Shown: positions 51,411-60,594 of the stretch, piece after piece
Position numbering within the stretch: position 1 is the stretch's first letter
Layout: every line of letters begins with the position of its first letter
Assembly (NCBI GenBank): GCA_964403075.1
Contig: CAYOEV010000003.1
Location: forward strand, 74,050-138,049
Direction: 5' to 3'
Source: CAYOEV01 sp964403075
GTDB lineage: Bacteria > Bacteroidota > Bacteroidia > Cytophagales > Cyclobacteriaceae
Length of the DNA stretch: 64,000 nt
Position numbers and translations under genes: made by a program
The notes under the pieces: model-generated
The model's input: only the letters and a program-made list of their open reading frames with translations
What the model was told of the DNA's origin: nothing
Databases searched by the model: none

Positions 51411-51887
51411 ATGATAAAAGTATTATTCGTTTGTTTAGGAAATATTTGTAGGTCTCCTTTGGCTGAGGCCATTTTTCAGCAAAAGATAAAAAACAGGGGC
51501 CTAGAACAGCAGATTTTCGTAGATTCTGTGGGTACTTCCAATTACCACATTGGAGATGATCCGGATCCCAGAACCATACATGTGGCCAACCAGCATGGGC
51601 TTCCCATCGCACACAAGGGTAGGCAGTTCACCAAAGCGGATTATAATACTTTCGATTACATCCTGGCCATGGACCAGAGCAATAGACAAGACCTGACCGA
51701 TCTGGTGGGTAATGACGAGAAATTGGTACTGATGCGTGACTTCGATGAGGAAGCGCCAGGAGCAGATGTGCCCGATCCTTATTTTGGTGGTCAGGATGGC
51801 TTTGAGCACGTATACCAAATGCTGGATCGCTCGTCGGAAGCTTTACTTGACCACATTGTCAGAAAACATGGCCTCTGGAATGAGTGA
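51411..51887 (+). CDS. Low-molecular-weight protein tyrosine phosphatase-like enzyme
   Basis: A 158-residue LMW-PTP of eukaryotic type: VLFVCLGNICRSPLAEAIF has the C(X)5R loop with catalytic Cys at residue 9 and DVPDPYFGGQDGFE has the catalytic Asp. In several bacteria such an enzyme is the phosphatase for ribulosamine or erythrulosamine 5-phosphate in protein repair, with a fructosamine kinase homologue encoded next to it, as is the case here (the genes overlap). The phosphotyrosine-protein role cannot be excluded. Confidence 0.93.
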   Translation: MIKVLFVCLGNICRSPLAEAIFQQKIKNRGLEQQIFVDSVGTSNYHIGDDPDPRTIHVANQHGLPIAHKGRQFTKADYNTFDYILAMDQSNRQDLTDLVGNDEKLVLMRDFDEEAPGADVPDPYFGGQDGFEHVYQMLDRSSEALLDHIVRKHGLWNE

Positions 51888-52743
51888 AAGAGATCTGATC
51901 ATGGGCTGCCTGCAAGCGGCAGGGCGGTCAGATAATCTAATGGCCATTCACCCAGTATCCGGAGGGTGCATTAATCAAGCTCGGCGCATTACCACCGGAA
52001 TAGGTGATTGTTTTATCAAGTACCGAAAGGAAGCAACCGACCTTTTTGAAAAGGAGTCATTGGGTATAGAGATACTTGCTAACCAAAGTCCCATACGGGT
52101 CCCCAACGTGTTAGCCGAGGGTTATTCAGGCGTGGCCCAGTTCTTATTGTTGGAGTGGATAGATGCCGGCAGTACAAGCAAAAAATTTTGGCAGCTTTTT
52201 GGGGAACAGTTGGCACAACAGCATCGGATAACTTCCATGACGTTTGGATGGCACATCGATAATTATATTGGTACGCTCCCGCAATCCAATACGGAAAATG
52301 GTAATTGGTATACTTTTTTCATTGAAGAGAGACTGGAACCACAACTGCAAAGAGCCATCAATAGCGGGCTACTGTCCCATCACCATCGTAAGTCTTTTGA
52401 ATTGTTGTACAACCAACTACCGTCGCTCATCCCTCAAGAGTCTGCTGCACTATTGCATGGCGATCTGTGGCGCGGTAACGTCCTCAGCGGAGTACCACAC
52501 CAACCGGTATTGGTGGACCCTGCGGTTTATTTTGGGCATCGGGAGACCGAGCTGGCATTTACCCACCTTTTTGGTGGTTTTGATAAGTTGTTTTTTGCCG
52601 CTTACCAGGATGCGTATCCACTGGAGGCCGGATTTGATGACCGCATCGCGATACATAACTTGTATCCGCTATTGGTTCATGTCAACTTATTTGGCCGAGG
52701 CTACCTGGAGAGCCTGGAACAAACACTACGTCGATTTACGTAG
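51880..52743 (+). CDS. Fructosamine kinase family protein (ribulosamine 3-kinase-like)
   Basis: A protein of about 287 residues of the fructosamine kinase family, with a protein kinase-like fold. Visible motifs are ISGGCINQ-type start (VSGGCINQARRITT), the lysine in CFIKYRKE, EKESLGIEIL and ALLHGDLWRGNVLSG (catalytic Asp) with LVDPAVYFGHRETELAF (metal-binding DPA). These kinases phosphorylate ketoamines on glycated proteins; bacterial ones prefer ribulosamine and erythrulosamine. The gene overlaps the phosphatase by eight bases; an ATG at 51868 is an alternative. Confidence 0.9.
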   Translation: MSERDLIMGCLQAAGRSDNLMAIHPVSGGCINQARRITTGIGDCFIKYRKEATDLFEKESLGIEILANQSPIRVPNVLAEGYSGVAQFLLLEWIDAGSTSKKFWQLFGEQLAQQHRITSMTFGWHIDNYIGTLPQSNTENGNWYTFFIEERLEPQLQRAINSGLLSHHHRKSFELLYNQLPSLIPQESAALLHGDLWRGNVLSGVPHQPVLVDPAVYFGHRETELAFTHLFGGFDKLFFAAYQDAYPLEAGFDDRIAIHNLYPLLVHVNLFGRGYLESLEQTLRRFT

Positions 52744-52748
52744 CCATT

Positions 52749-53996
52749 TTATTGGTCGCGATAGAGCGCCTGGTAGGTGGATTTGGTTTTCTGTTCCAGG
52801 ATTATTTCCTTCATTTCAGGGAGCTGTCGAAGGGCATCATCGGTATAGTTTTTTACCGTGACCAGCTTCAGTTGAAGCTCCTTGGAAAGCAGAAAATCCT
52901 TGGATAGGAACTCAATAATGCGATCTATTTTGTAGGCTTTGTGATCCATGCAAAAGGAAAAAGTGAGTGCGGATGCCTGCATCAGGTTGATTTTTACGTT
53001 GAGGTGGTCCAAAGCCTGAAGAATGCTACCTAATTTTTTCTCGTTCATGAAACTGTGGTCCTTTACGGCTGCATGCATAAGTACCTGGTTTTGTTGAAAT
53101 ACAAAGGTAGGGGGCGTTGCGATAGACGGGGCACTGGTGATGGCTGTGCCCGGCTGGAGATGATCCTTGAATGAACGAACCCAAAGCGGAATATTTCGTT
53201 GTGCCAGGGGCATAAGCGTCTTTGGGTGTATCACCTTTGCGCCATAATAAGTCATTTCTGTAACCTGTCGATAGGACAATTGTTCATATTGAATCGCATC
53301 GGGTTTTAATTTGGGATCGGCATTCAGAATACCTGGAACATCCTTCCAGACTGTCATGCTTTCTGCGTCTAAGCAATGGGCCAAAATGGCAGCGGTAAAA
53401 TCTGAGCCCTCCCGACCCAGGGTCGTGGTTATGCCTTCCGGTGTGGCACCTATAAACCCCTGTGTGATCACATTTCGTCCCTCATTTAATAGTGGGCGAA
53501 GGGTCTTGAAGACTTGTTCATGGGTAACGATCCAGTCCAGATTGGCCTCGGTATGAAAAGCATCTGTACGTAACAATTGACGCGCATCTAACCATACGAA
53601 ATCAAGCACCTTGGAGAGAAATTGCTGGATAACTGAGGTAGCGAACAATTCCCCGAATGATACTATTTGATCATAAGCGCGCTGGTAATTATGCGTATCC
53701 AGATTGCTGGCCTTTTGGATTAATTCGCCGAAGAAGCGATCAAACGCCGGACAAGGTGCACCTAATAGCTCTGCAATAATGTGTTGATGAAAATCTTCGA
53801 TGTATTCAAGTTGCGCCCGGAAATCTCTTTTTTCACAGACCAGTTCAAGCAGATTTTCTAAAGCATTGGTGGTCTTATCCATTGCGGAAACCACCACTAC
53901 CTTCGATGTTTCAGGATGTTTATGGATGATCTCTCTTAGATTTCTGATGGCCGCTGCATCTTTAACGGAGGCGCCTCCAAATTTGAAAACCTGCAT
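52749..53996 (-). CDS. lysC: Aspartate kinase
   Basis: A 415-residue monofunctional aspartate kinase making aspartyl-phosphate, the entry to lysine, threonine and methionine synthesis. FKFGGASVKDAAAIR carries the ATP/substrate motif (KFGGTSV in others). LGREGSDFTAAIL is the family's nucleotide-binding loop, and KDVPGILNADP, MTYYGAKVIHP follow. The C-terminal ~110 residues form an ACT-like regulatory region that is poorly conserved, so feedback sensitivity cannot be predicted. Confidence 0.93.
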   Translation of the reverse strand: MQVFKFGGASVKDAAAIRNLREIIHKHPETSKVVVVSAMDKTTNALENLLELVCEKRDFRAQLEYIEDFHQHIIAELLGAPCPAFDRFFGELIQKASNLDTHNYQRAYDQIVSFGELFATSVIQQFLSKVLDFVWLDARQLLRTDAFHTEANLDWIVTHEQVFKTLRPLLNEGRNVITQGFIGATPEGITTTLGREGSDFTAAILAHCLDAESMTVWKDVPGILNADPKLKPDAIQYEQLSYRQVTEMTYYGAKVIHPKTLMPLAQRNIPLWVRSFKDHLQPGTAITSAPSIATPPTFVFQQNQVLMHAAVKDHSFMNEKKLGSILQALDHLNVKINLMQASALTFSFCMDHKAYKIDRIIEFLSKDFLLSKELQLKLVTVKNYTDDALRQLPEMKEIILEQKTKSTYQALYRDQ

Positions 53997-54063
53997 TCAG
54001 ATCGATTTAAATCGTTTTAAATGGATTAATTTTGCTACAATGCCAATGAGTCGTAAATAACAA

Positions 54064-55071
54064 ATGAGCAAAAGTAACTTAGGATTACCGATAGGAAATA
54101 CGCTGGACAGATTCATTAAAAAGAAGCAAGATGAATTTCCCTATGCCACCGGCGAATTGTCGCAATTACTAAGAGACATTGCACTGGCCGGTAAAATCAT
54201 CAATAAAGAAGTAAACAAAAGCGGCTTACTAGATATAAGCGGCGCGTATGGCGCCAAAAATGTACAAGGTGAGGATCAGCAAAAATTGGATGTTATTGCC
54301 AACATTCGATTTACCCGGGCGTTGCGCAATGGTGGCATGACGTGTGCGATTGTTTCTGAGGAGGAACAGGAAATTGTACACCTAAATCCGAATTGCCGTT
54401 ATGTGGTCTGTATGGATCCACTGGATGGATCCTCCAATATTGACGTGAATGTCTCAATAGGAACCATTTTTTCTATTTATCGCCGCATATCTCCGGTAGG
54501 CGGACCGGTGCAGGAAGAGGATATACTACAGCAGGGAGCTGCGCAAATAGCAGCAGGCTATATACTCTATGGCTCCTCTACCATGCTCGTGTACACCACC
54601 GGTCATGGGGTGCACAGCTTTACATTAGAAACTTCTCTGGGTGAGTTTGTATTGACTGCTGACAATATTCGTTCACCAGAAGCAGGTCAGATTTACTCCA
54701 TCAACGAAGGACATTATCATCAATTCAGTGAAGGTGTTCGTCGATACATTGACAAATGCAAAGAAAAGCAATTGACGGCCAGATACATTGGATCACTCGT
54801 GGCAGACTTTCACCGAAATATGCTGAAGGGCGGTGTTTACCTCTATCCTGAAACCACCAAAGCTCCTAAAGGCAAATTGCGGTTGTTGTATGAATGCAAT
54901 GCGCTGGCATTTCTTGCCGAGCAATCAGGCGGGATGGCTACAGATGGTGTCAGTCGTATTATGGATATATCACCTACCTCCTTCCATGAGCGTACCCCCC
55001 TGGTAATCGGATCAAAATCAATGGTAGAAGAGGTGCGTAAAATGGTCATGGCTGATACGCTCGCCGGGTGA
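54064..55071 (+). CDS. fbp: Fructose-1,6-bisphosphatase, class I
   Basis: A 335-residue class I FBPase for gluconeogenesis in the cytoplasm. The metal site is VVCMDPLDGSSNIDVNVSIGTIFSIYRR near residue 120; VSEEEQE supplies another metal ligand and LLYECNALAFLAEQSGGMATDG near residue 275 is the substrate region. It overlaps a convergent small gene by 26 bases. The gene is divergent from lysC with 67 bases between starts. Confidence 0.96.
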   Translation: MSKSNLGLPIGNTLDRFIKKKQDEFPYATGELSQLLRDIALAGKIINKEVNKSGLLDISGAYGAKNVQGEDQQKLDVIANIRFTRALRNGGMTCAIVSEEEQEIVHLNPNCRYVVCMDPLDGSSNIDVNVSIGTIFSIYRRISPVGGPVQEEDILQQGAAQIAAGYILYGSSTMLVYTTGHGVHSFTLETSLGEFVLTADNIRSPEAGQIYSINEGHYHQFSEGVRRYIDKCKEKQLTARYIGSLVADFHRNMLKGGVYLYPETTKAPKGKLRLLYECNALAFLAEQSGGMATDGVSRIMDISPTSFHERTPLVIGSKSMVEEVRKMVMADTLAG

Positions 55072-55363
55072 GTATTTTCTGTTTTTCACGCGCAATCACC
55101 AAAATGGCCAACTGCCTGCCCAACTGCCCTGGAGCCTCTTTCATCAGTAGGTCATTGACTTTGTCTTCATTCAGGTCCAGACGGTAGCACAAGTTCAGCA
55201 ATCCCGGCATATCCAGATCTAGGTAATGTCTGAGTGCGCAGGCCATCTGGTTGATCAACCAATCTTCCGTCATTTCAGTAACGGATGCCGACACATCAAT
55301 GGTCAATCCTACATCGGCCTCCAGCAGAGGCAGGGTTTCCGCTATCCAACCATTTGAGTTCAT
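55046..55363 (-). CDS. Small protein of unknown function overlapping fbp
   Basis: A 105-residue acidic cytoplasmic protein with helices rich in leucine (LINQMACALRHYLDLDMPGLLNLCYRLDLNEDKVNDLLMKEA). The ending is basic (IAREKQKILTRRAYQ). I do not recognise the family. Its C terminus is encoded antisense to the last 26 bases of fbp. Composition and the good helical pattern argue for a real gene, but support is moderate. Confidence 0.6.
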   Translation of the reverse strand: MNSNGWIAETLPLLEADVGLTIDVSASVTEMTEDWLINQMACALRHYLDLDMPGLLNLCYRLDLNEDKVNDLLMKEAPGQLGRQLAILVIAREKQKILTRRAYQP

Positions 55364-55767
55364 TAAAGAAAGATAGGACGAAATGCGGCTGTATCAACTT
55401 TTTAATATCCTTTTCTAAAACTTTAGTGAATGGTCAGGTTATGGCCAAATTAAGTGGAGATACATATGGGGCCGTGGGTATGTGAGGGCGTATAGACCAG
55501 CTTCTAATGTGCGATTGGGACGCTGTTTGATTTTTATCCCAAAGGCCTCCAGGGTTGTAAAGGGCCTGTTAGCCCACGGAAAGAAAGTATTTCGGCATAA
55601 CAAATAAGTGACTGCATTCAGGGACACGGATTTCAAAATTTGACGTTCATTGGTCAAAAATCCTGATTTGTTTAAGACTAGATCTTATCTTCTTACCAAA
55701 TGGTCAGGCATCCAATGGAATGCAGGTGGTCTTTGACTATTTTTGCCATCCCCAAAAACTGGAGAAT
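55364..55767. other. Intergenic region with no assigned gene
   Basis: About 400 bases before icmF with no recognised gene. A 72-codon minus-strand ORF (55439-55657) has no recognisable motifs. The copies of AATGGTCAGG at 55427 and 55699 are a short direct repeat. The region must hold the icmF promoter, but no TAnnTTTG box stands out. I see nothing else. Confidence 0.5.
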
Positions 55768-58700
55768 ATGATGCAGTCGGTAGAAACTTATCAACCCAAA
55801 AACCATATCCGCATTGTTACAGCGGCATCGTTATTTGATGGGCACGATGCCGCCATCAATATCATGCGGCGTATCATTCAGACCACAGGCTGTGAAGTCA
55901 TTCACCTGGGGCACAATCGGTCGGTTCAGGAAATTGTGGATTGCGCCATCCAGGAAGATGCGCAGGCGATTGCCATCACTTCCTACCAGGGTGGGCACAC
56001 GGAGTTCTTCAAATACATGTTTGACCTGCTGAAAGCACAGGGTGCCGGCCACATTAAAATATTTGGTGGAGGTGGAGGCACTATTTTGCCCGAGGAAATA
56101 GAGGCATTGCAGGCCTATGGCATTACCCGAATTTATTCACCCGACGACGGCAGGTCCATGGGCCTTCAGGGGATGATCAATGATTTGGTAAAGCAAAGTG
56201 ATTTTCCGGTAGGCCTGCAATTGAACGGACAGGTAAAAAAGCTGAGTTCCAAAGCGCACGGTGCCATCGCCCGGATTATTTCCGCTGCTGAAAATTACCC
56301 CGAATCGCATCAGGCGGCGATCGAAGAAATTCGAACATTAACCGCCAGGAGTGAGGCGCCAGTGTTGGGTATTACGGGCACAGGTGGCGCCGGTAAGTCA
56401 TCCCTTGTGGATGAGCTGGTGCGGCGTTTTTTGGCAGATTTTAAAGACAAAACCATCGCTGTGATTTCCGTGGATCCCTCCAGAAGGAAAACAGGGGGTG
56501 CTTTGCTCGGTGATCGGATACGCATGAATGCCATTTTTTCGGATCGGGTGTTCATGCGTTCGCTGGCCACACGTCAGTCCAATCTGGCCCTTTCCAAATA
56601 CGTGCAGGATACCATAGATATTGTAAAAGCAGCGGGGTTTGACCTGGTGATTTTGGAGACTTCTGGTATTGGTCAATCCGATACGGAAATTGTAGATCAT
56701 TCTGATGCTTCTCTTTATGTGATGACACCTGAGTATGGAGCGGCAACTCAGTTGGAAAAAATTGACATGCTTGATTTTGCAGATATCATTGCCATCAATA
56801 AGTTCGACAAAAGGGGAGCCCTAGACGCGTTGAGAGATGTAAAAAAGCAGTTTCAGCGTAACCACCAGTTGTGGGAAACGGACATGAGCGAGCTGCCGGT
56901 GTTCGGCACCATAGCCTCCCAGTTCAATGATCCAGGCATGAATGGTCTTTATTCGGCAATCATGCGGCTGATTGTCGCCAGGACCGATGCCGACCTTAAA
57001 AGTGACCATGATTTTGGTCAGGAGATGTCGGAGAAGATCTACATCATTCCTCCCAGGCGGGTGCGTTACCTCTCTGAAATTAGTGAGACCATCCGTGAAT
57101 ACAATCAAAGGTCTTTAGACCAGGCAGCAATCGCCCAGAAACTTTACAATTTGGAGGAAACCTCAAGCCTACTGAAGGGCCACTCGGCGGCGCTCAGCGC
57201 CATAAAAGAAGTGAGGGAAGCCTTGCAATTGGATTTGGATCCACACAATGCCAAAATTTTGGAACAATGGCCGATTAAGAAGGCGAATTACGAGTCGGAT
57301 GAGTACGTCTACACCGTACGCGACAAGGAAATTCGTGTGAAGACAACCACTGAATCGCTTTCGCATTCAAGGATTCCAAGGATTTCTCTTCCAAAATATA
57401 AAGGTTGGGGCGATATCCTGAAATGGAGTTTGCAGGAAAATGTGCCCGGAGAATTTCCTTTCACTGCAGGGGTGTACCCTTTCAAGCGCCAAGGTGAAGA
57501 TCCGACACGTATGTTCGCCGGAGAAGGGGGTCCGGAAAGAACCAATACACGCTTTCATTATCTTTCGTTTGATCAACCCGCAGCCCGCTTGTCCACAGCT
57601 TTTGACAGTGTGACATTGTACGGAGAGGATCCTGATCACCGTCCGGACATTTACGGCAAAATTGGCAACTCCGGGGTGAGTATCTGTAGCCTTGACGATG
57701 CCAAGCGACTGTATTCAGGATTCGATCTGTGTGATCCGACTACATCAGTGTCCATGACCATTAATGGCCCGGCAGCAGCCATAACTGCATTTTTTATGAA
57801 TGCAGCCATCGACCAGCAATGTGAAAAGTACATCATGGAAAAGGGGCTAGAGGTAGAGGTAACTGAAAAAATAGAGGCCATTTACAAGAAAAAAGGAGGT
57901 GTACGTCCTACTTATTACGGAGAAATACCTAAAGGTCATAATGGGCTGGGCCTGTTGCTTCTGGGCGTGTCTGGCGACCAGGTGCTACCAGCGGATGTCT
58001 ATCAGAATATCAAAGCGAAAGCATTGTCAACTGTGCGTGGTACGGTTCAGGCGGATATACTCAAAGAGGACCAGGCACAAAATACCTGTATTTTTAGTAC
58101 CGAATTTTCCCTACGTCTGATGGGGGATGTACAACAGTACTTTATCGACCAGCAGGTGCGCAATTTTTATTCGGTTTCTATTTCAGGTTACCATATCGCA
58201 GAAGCTGGGGCCAACCCAATCACCCAATTGGCTTTCACCCTGGCCAATGGTTTCACCTTTGTTGAATATTATTTATCCCGGGGCATGTCCATCAATAAGT
58301 TTGCCCCAAACCTGTCGTTTTTCTTCTCGAACGGTGTAGATCCGGAATATGCGGTTATTGGTCGCGTGGCACGTCGCATATGGGCGAAAGCCATGAAGGT
58401 AAAATATGGAGCTGATGATCGCTCACAAAAATTGAAATACCACATTCAAACCTCAGGGCGTTCGTTGCACGCGCAGGAAATCGACTTTAATGACATTCGA
58501 ACCACCCTTCAGGCCTTGTATGCCATTTATGACAACTGTAACTCATTGCATACCAATGCCTATGACGAAGCCATCACCACGCCTACGGAGGCTTCAGTTC
58601 GTAGGGCAGTCGCCATTCAAATGATCATCAACAAAGAGTTGGGCATGACCAAAAATGAGAATCCGCTGCAAGGCGCTTTCATCATTGAAGAGCTGACAGA

Positions 58701-59136
58701 TCTGGTAGAGGAGGCCGTGATGGAAGAGTTTGACCGAATCACCGAGCGTGGTGGTGTGTTGGGTGCCATGGAAAGTATGTACCAACGAGGTAAAATTCAG
58801 GAAGAAAGTCTTTATTATGAAACCCTCAAGCACTCGGGTGAATTGCCGATCATTGGTGTAAATACATTTTTGTCTAACGACGGCAGCCCGACCATCACGC
58901 CAGATGAAGTAATCCGGGCCACCGAAGAGGAAAAGCAACGGCAAATTAACAATTTGGAGGCATTGCATGTAGGCAACAAGGATCATGCCGAGGAGATGTT
59001 GGAGCGATTGAAGCAATCAGCACTCAAAAATGAAAACACTTTCGCTGAGTTGATGGAGGTCACCAAGTATTGCTCACTTGGAGAAATCACGCACGCCATG
59101 TTCGAAGTGGGCGGACAATACCGTAGAAATATGTAA
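55768..59136 (+). CDS. icmF: Fused isobutyryl-CoA mutase IcmF
   Basis: A protein of about 1122 residues fusing, in order, a B12-binding domain (FDGHDAAINIMRRI, His26 as lower cobalt ligand), a MeaB-like GTPase chaperone (GTGGAGKSSLVDELV near residue 205, SVDPSRRKTGGALLGDRIRMN, NKFDKRG) and the acyl-CoA mutase TIM barrel with its C-terminal linker. It interconverts isobutyryl-CoA and butyryl-CoA with adenosylcobalamin. Specificity residues favour IcmF over methylmalonyl-CoA mutase: Phe in RMFAGEGG (F583; Tyr89 in the mutase of Propionibacterium) and Gln in DQAQNTCIF (Q771; Arg207). Start chosen at the first of two adjacent ATGs; the frame is open for 16 more codons upstream. Confidence 0.95.
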   Translation: MMQSVETYQPKNHIRIVTAASLFDGHDAAINIMRRIIQTTGCEVIHLGHNRSVQEIVDCAIQEDAQAIAITSYQGGHTEFFKYMFDLLKAQGAGHIKIFGGGGGTILPEEIEALQAYGITRIYSPDDGRSMGLQGMINDLVKQSDFPVGLQLNGQVKKLSSKAHGAIARIISAAENYPESHQAAIEEIRTLTARSEAPVLGITGTGGAGKSSLVDELVRRFLADFKDKTIAVISVDPSRRKTGGALLGDRIRMNAIFSDRVFMRSLATRQSNLALSKYVQDTIDIVKAAGFDLVILETSGIGQSDTEIVDHSDASLYVMTPEYGAATQLEKIDMLDFADIIAINKFDKRGALDALRDVKKQFQRNHQLWETDMSELPVFGTIASQFNDPGMNGLYSAIMRLIVARTDADLKSDHDFGQEMSEKIYIIPPRRVRYLSEISETIREYNQRSLDQAAIAQKLYNLEETSSLLKGHSAALSAIKEVREALQLDLDPHNAKILEQWPIKKANYESDEYVYTVRDKEIRVKTTTESLSHSRIPRISLPKYKGWGDILKWSLQENVPGEFPFTAGVYPFKRQGEDPTRMFAGEGGPERTNTRFHYLSFDQPAARLSTAFDSVTLYGEDPDHRPDIYGKIGNSGVSICSLDDAKRLYSGFDLCDPTTSVSMTINGPAAAITAFFMNAAIDQQCEKYIMEKGLEVEVTEKIEAIYKKKGGVRPTYYGEIPKGHNGLGLLLLGVSGDQVLPADVYQNIKAKALSTVRGTVQADILKEDQAQNTCIFSTEFSLRLMGDVQQYFIDQQVRNFYSVSISGYHIAEAGANPITQLAFTLANGFTFVEYYLSRGMSINKFAPNLSFFFSNGVDPEYAVIGRVARRIWAKAMKVKYGADDRSQKLKYHIQTSGRSLHAQEIDFNDIRTTLQALYAIYDNCNSLHTNAYDEAITTPTEASVRRAVAIQMIINKELGMTKNENPLQGAFIIEELTDLVEEAVMEEFDRITERGGVLGAMESMYQRGKIQEESLYYETLKHSGELPIIGVNTFLSNDGSPTITPDEVIRATEEEKQRQINNLEALHVGNKDHAEEMLERLKQSALKNENTFAELMEVTKYCSLGEITHAMFEVGGQYRRNM

Positions 59137-59167
59137 TTCAATCATCAAATAATGCGCTTGAAAAAGG

Positions 59168-59195
59168 TTGAGATGACATTATTGAAATAGTTTAG
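59168..59195 (+). promoter_or_regulatory. Candidate promoter of the 59.2-61.9 kb operon
   Basis: TTG and TAGTTTAG (TAnnTTTG with one mismatch) lie 17 bases apart; the box ends 11 bases before the ATG at 59207. Confidence 0.4.
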
Positions 59196-59206
59196 CTTAC
59201 CAATGA

Positions 59207-60190
59207 ATGTATATGAAAATTGCCACCTTTCTTTTTCTTTTCGCTTCACTAGGGCTTAACGGACAGCCTAAGACTGCCTACGTCAACAATAGTTCAATTG
59301 CCTTTACAGTGCCAGTGAAAGATTTGATGGCAGAGGACTTTGCTTTCGATTCCCGAACGGGTGACTTCTATTTCAGCAGTCGTAGGAAAGGAGTGATTCT
59401 CAAGCTTGATGCCTCTGGTCAATTATCTGTTTTCGCGGATCAGGACTTTGGTCTATGGATGACTTTGGGCATGACAATTGACACAGAAAGGGGTGTGCTT
59501 TGGGTGTGTACGGCTGGTGGAAATAACCTGATTGGGTATTTCAGAGACGAAAAAACAGATGGAAAGCCCACAGGATTATTTGAGTTTGATTTGACCACGG
59601 GAAATCTTTTGCGAAGGGTGACACTGGAGCAACCTGAAGAAAAACATTATTTAAGTGCCGTTGTGGTTCGGCCTGGAGGAGAGGTGGTAGTCTCGCACAT
59701 GTTTGAGGAATCTGTCATCTACACTTTACCCGTTGGAGCTACGCGTTTTAAAAAGGTGTTGACCCCAGACATCATCAGCTTCCCAAATGGTTTGGCCCTT
59801 TCTCCGAATGGTGATCAATTGTTTGTCGCACACCGCAATGGTTTGGCGCGTTATGATTTTGCCAACAAAAAATGGTCGCTTGTCTCCGATGATTCAGATG
59901 CACAGGGATTGCACGGGTTGGCTTTTTATAACAACTCGCTTATCGGTATTCATTCGGTACGCAACACGGTGAAACGTTTCTTTTTGACGACTGATTTTTC
60001 AGAAGTTCTCCGGATAGAAACGATTGAGAAAAACCATCCAATGATGATGCGCCCAACCTGTGGAAAGGTGGTGAATGGAGAATTTTTATATTTGGCCAAT
60101 CCGCAGTTTCAAAGTTTTACGCCAGACGGCACCGTGTTGCCACTCGATCAGTTATTCGAATTAGTTGTTCTAAAAACCCCACTGAATTAA
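59207..60190 (+). CDS. Secreted beta-propeller (SMP-30/gluconolactonase-like)
   Basis: A 327-residue exported protein with a signal peptide (MKIATFLFLFASLGLNGQ; the ATG two codons later is an equally likely start). The repeated strand pattern (EDFAFDSRTGDFYFSSRRKGVI, LWMTLGMTIDTERGVLWVCT, FPNGLALSPNGDQLFVAHRNGL, LHGLAFYNNSLIGI) is that of a six-bladed SMP-30/gluconolactonase/strictosidine synthase propeller. FPNGLALS is a blade motif of the family with the metal-binding Asn. Substrate unknown. Its stop codon shares one base with the osmC start (TAATG). Confidence 0.77.
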   Translation: MYMKIATFLFLFASLGLNGQPKTAYVNNSSIAFTVPVKDLMAEDFAFDSRTGDFYFSSRRKGVILKLDASGQLSVFADQDFGLWMTLGMTIDTERGVLWVCTAGGNNLIGYFRDEKTDGKPTGLFEFDLTTGNLLRRVTLEQPEEKHYLSAVVVRPGGEVVVSHMFEESVIYTLPVGATRFKKVLTPDIISFPNGLALSPNGDQLFVAHRNGLARYDFANKKWSLVSDDSDAQGLHGLAFYNNSLIGIHSVRNTVKRFFLTTDFSEVLRIETIEKNHPMMMRPTCGKVVNGEFLYLANPQFQSFTPDGTVLPLDQLFELVVLKTPLN

Positions 60191-60594
60191 TGAAGGTATT
60201 GCTTTCCACCCTGGAAGAAAAAAAATATGAAGTTGTCAACGAAAGTGGCAACGTGGTCTCAGTAGACATGTTGGAGCCGGCCGACAAACAACACCAATCA
60301 CCGATGGAGCTTTTATTATCGGCACTGGTCAGCTGTGCGGCGGTTGACATCGTGGGCATGATAAAAAAACGACGGAAGACACTGGTGGATATGAAGGGCG
60401 AAGCGTCCGGGACCAGAAAAACAGAACACCCGCGTGGCTACACGGAGATTCACTTAAAATATACCCTCTATTCGCCTGATTTAACGGAAGAGGAGGCCGA
60501 ACGCATTGTGGCGCTGGCCACTACAAAATACTGCTCGGTGGCAGCTACGGTGAGTGCTGAACAAACCCACTCGTTTGAAATCATCCGTCCATGA
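60190..60594 (+). CDS. OsmC/Ohr family protein
   Basis: A 134-residue OsmC-like protein. Two redox Cys that OsmC peroxidases use are present in SALVSCAAVDIVGMIKKRR and TTKYCSVAATV, so thiol-dependent peroxidase activity with organic hydroperoxides is likely. It is coupled on both sides: one-base overlap with the propeller gene and a four-base ATGA overlap with the nitrilase-like fragment. Confidence 0.88.
   Translation: MKVLLSTLEEKKYEVVNESGNVVSVDMLEPADKQHQSPMELLLSALVSCAAVDIVGMIKKRRKTLVDMKGEASGTRKTEHPRGYTEIHLKYTLYSPDLTEEEAERIVALATTKYCSVAATVSAEQTHSFEIIRP

Noticed and set aside
55439..55657. 72-codon minus-strand ORF as a gene
   Set aside because: No motif, no plausible start context and no family; kept only as a note in the intergenic entry.
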